From Plectrocnemia conspersa (Eukaryota > Arthropoda > Insecta > Trichoptera > Polycentropodidae): 64,000 nucleotides of DNA. Location: positions 1 through 64,000 of the forward strand of contig VTFK01000243.1 of the NCBI GenBank assembly GCA_009617715.1, read 5' to 3'. The first letter of the stretch is position 1. Every line of letters starts with the position of its first letter. The notes under the pieces were generated by a model. It did no database searches. It was not told where the DNA came from and saw only the letters and a program-made list of their open reading frames with translations. A program made the translations under genes and the position numbers. Positions 62,377-64,000 of the stretch are shown here, one piece after another.

Positions 62377-62631
62377 CTAAAGATTAAAAAATGGAATACA
62401 GCAGTAGTTGCTTTTAGTGCGTGTACCATTCCTTTAGAGAGTATATGGGGAAATTGTAGTGCTAAAAAAATAGTTATTGGGACAAACAGCATTAGAGACG
62501 AAGAAGGTCGTGAATGTCCTTCATTTAATAACGAAAAACTGAAGGCGTTAGTTAAATATGAAGAACTCACAACAATTCGAGAGCCTGAACATAAGATCGG
62601 CGTTAATAATCCAATAGTTTTTTTACCGTAA
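62377..62631 (+). pseudogene. Unidentified open frame without start codon
   Basis: 84 codons open between stops, with mixed, protein-like composition, for example IWGNCSAKKIVIGTNSIRDE and ALVKYEELTTIREPEHKIGV. There is no ATG in frame and no splice acceptor chosen. It could be a transposon-derived coding relic or chance; no family recognised. Confidence 0.2.
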
Positions 62632-62852
62632 AATATTTTTAAAAAAAGCAAAAACTTGACTATCATGTGCTGCATGAACTGAGTGAAAACTAAAAATATT
62701 CGCTTTTCAAAAGTTCAGAAACAGGAACCGTAATGTAATGTGTGATGAAAAGTAGATCTATGGGGTCTTATTAATAAAAATGCAAACAAAATACTCATCC
62801 ATTAGCAAGAAAACAAGACAATAGCGTAAAAAATGGGACACACAAAAGCCCT

Positions 62853-63277
62853 AAGGGTTCCTTCATAAATAACACGCTACACATATACAATTCTTCGACC
62901 TCGGAGATATTCATCAAGCAAATTTCGTGTTCTATTAAGCGAGTGCATCGATTGGCTGGATGATCGCTGCATGATTGTGATTGGTCAGCAAGCTTTGCAG
63001 TCCTGTATATTTAAACCTGGACTCGGATGAGTAGGAGGTAGTCACAAGTAGTCATTTGCAGACTCCGGCAGACACTCGAAAAGTGTCCGCTCGCCGAAAA
63101 AATACTGTCATGGACGCACACATCCTGAGAGGGATCGAATCTACCATACGACTACCGTAGCAGAGATGGATCAACTTCTGCTATACACCCGCTACTACGC
63201 CACCTACAAGACCTCTGAGGATTTTTTACCGACATCATCCCTCCGCCAGCTTCTCCACCACTACTCGGAGAAAACAA
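62853..63277 (+). mobile_element. LTR-like dispersed repeat, copy 2 of the 39209 family
   Basis: Contains GATTGGTCAGC followed by TATATTTAAACC, a CCAAT box and TATA-like element in promoter order, then the GC-rich half with GACTCCGGCAGACACTCGAA. This promoter-like layout supports a solo LTR. Termini are approximate. Confidence 0.6.
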
Positions 63278-63694
63278 AGCGCCTATCACAGCTAAACCTC
63301 AATGTGTTTTAAATAAAATAATATAAAAAAAATGCACTGAGCGGTCAAATATACTTTATTTATAAAAAAAATGAGAATTAATGAGAAAGTATAAGGTATG
63401 TATGTATATGATATTAACTAAAAAATATCGATTGAAGTACGCTTCTTCACAAAAAAAGGCAGAAAAAATGTGGTAAGTTTATATTTATTTTTGACAAATA
63501 ATTACAAGCACTATAATCACATATATGTTAAAAAATGGTAATGGCAATTCACTACGCAATAAAATACCGTTCTTAGCTAAGAATATTCATAGATACTCTC
63601 ATTCTATACAATTTTTTCAAGGGTAATCAATATAATAGTGAACTTAGCAATACTCGAAATTTATTGATGTAATAGTGCATCACCAATGAATTTG

Positions 63695-63738
63695 CTTTAT
63701 TTAATTATTCTAGTTCGAACTAGAATAATTAAATAAAG
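63695..63738. repeat. Perfect 44-bp palindrome
   Basis: Starts CTTTATTTAATTATTCTAGT and turns at a central TTCGAA with no spacer; both halves are exact reverse complements. Confidence 0.95.
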
Positions 63739-64000
63739 TTTGTACTATATGTGATTATCATTTATAAATGAATAATTGTTACTTGATTATTTAGCTAATA
63801 GTGACCTAAATTTTATAGATTATAGATTTCAATTGCAAAAACTATGGAAAAAATCTATATTGGCCGCTGTTGGCTAATTAAGTTCAATTTTAAAATGTAA
63901 TTAAAAAACATACTAAAATCCAAAAAAAACAACAAACACTTTTTTTTTGTTGTTAAGTATTTATTCGGCTAACATAAGCATCCATAGGCATATGTTTCGA

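Larger units (their letters stand above)
47548..64000. other. Right-hand spacer with promoter-like block and many repeats
   Basis: No coding gene recognised in about 16.4 kb. Named contents: a GC-rich promoter-like block (47860-48570), Tc1-like MITE (48802-49108), hAT-like fragment (49338-49380), mariner derivative (49580-50239), miRNA-like hairpin (50629-50728), satellite (51530-53060), palindromes (53390-53429, 63695-63738), duplicated segments (56676-57255), Tigger-like MITE (57381-57712), LTR-like repeats (60120-60260, 62853-63277). The remainder, including 53.5-56.6 and 57.8-60.1 kb, shows nothing I can assign. Confidence 0.6.

Noticed and set aside
1..64000. Search for CRISPR arrays, operons, phage or toxin-antitoxin style systems
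   Set aside because: No regularly spaced identical repeats, no tightly packed bacterial-type genes and no ribosome-binding-site pattern. The window is plainly a spliced eukaryotic locus.

Overview
The window is animal nuclear DNA, almost certainly from an insect. It is strongly AT-rich, with short coding exons bounded by GT..AG introns, long gene-poor spacers and many degraded DNA transposons. The best evidence for an insect is a complete ionotropic receptor co-receptor gene (Ir25a), a protostome chemosensory family. I cannot assign the order from this sequence.

Four protein-coding genes are well supported. (1) 8656-10464, + strand: the last three coding exons of a Fez1/LZTS-family coiled-coil protein; its 5' exons are not resolved. 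(2) 12738-17114, - strand: Ir25a in ten coding exons, 933 aa, from signal peptide to C-terminus, convergent with gene 1. (3) 23971-27048, - strand: a three-exon acidic nuclear protein of 131 aa resembling prothymosin alpha, starting in a CpG-rich island. (4) 45468-46451, + strand: an uninterrupted, very GC-rich reading frame for the cAMP-dependent protein kinase catalytic subunit. It lacks exactly the 26 residues that carry most of the glycine-rich loop and the ATP-anchoring lysine. Its 3' flank has three Pumilio-type UGUAAAUA sites within 58 bases. The four genes show no shared pathway; they are neighbours, not an operon.

The rest is spacer. 27.4-45.2 kb and 46.5-64 kb hold mainly transposon debris: a hAT MITE with a perfect 8-bp target duplication, a mariner deletion derivative with long inverted repeats, a Tigger-like and a Tc1-like MITE, several foldback copies of one dispersed family, and two pairs of LTR-like repeats. 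They also hold a degenerate long-period satellite (51.5-53.0 kb), two perfect palindromes of 40 and 44 bp, a pre-miRNA-like hairpin (50.63-50.73 kb), and a GC-rich promoter-like block at 47.86-48.57 kb whose downstream gene is not visible.

I found no CRISPR array, rRNA gene, convincing tRNA gene or multi-gene defence-type system. The most notable observation is the kinase lacking its ATP-binding segment; whether it is real biology or an assembly or deletion artefact cannot be settled from this sequence alone.
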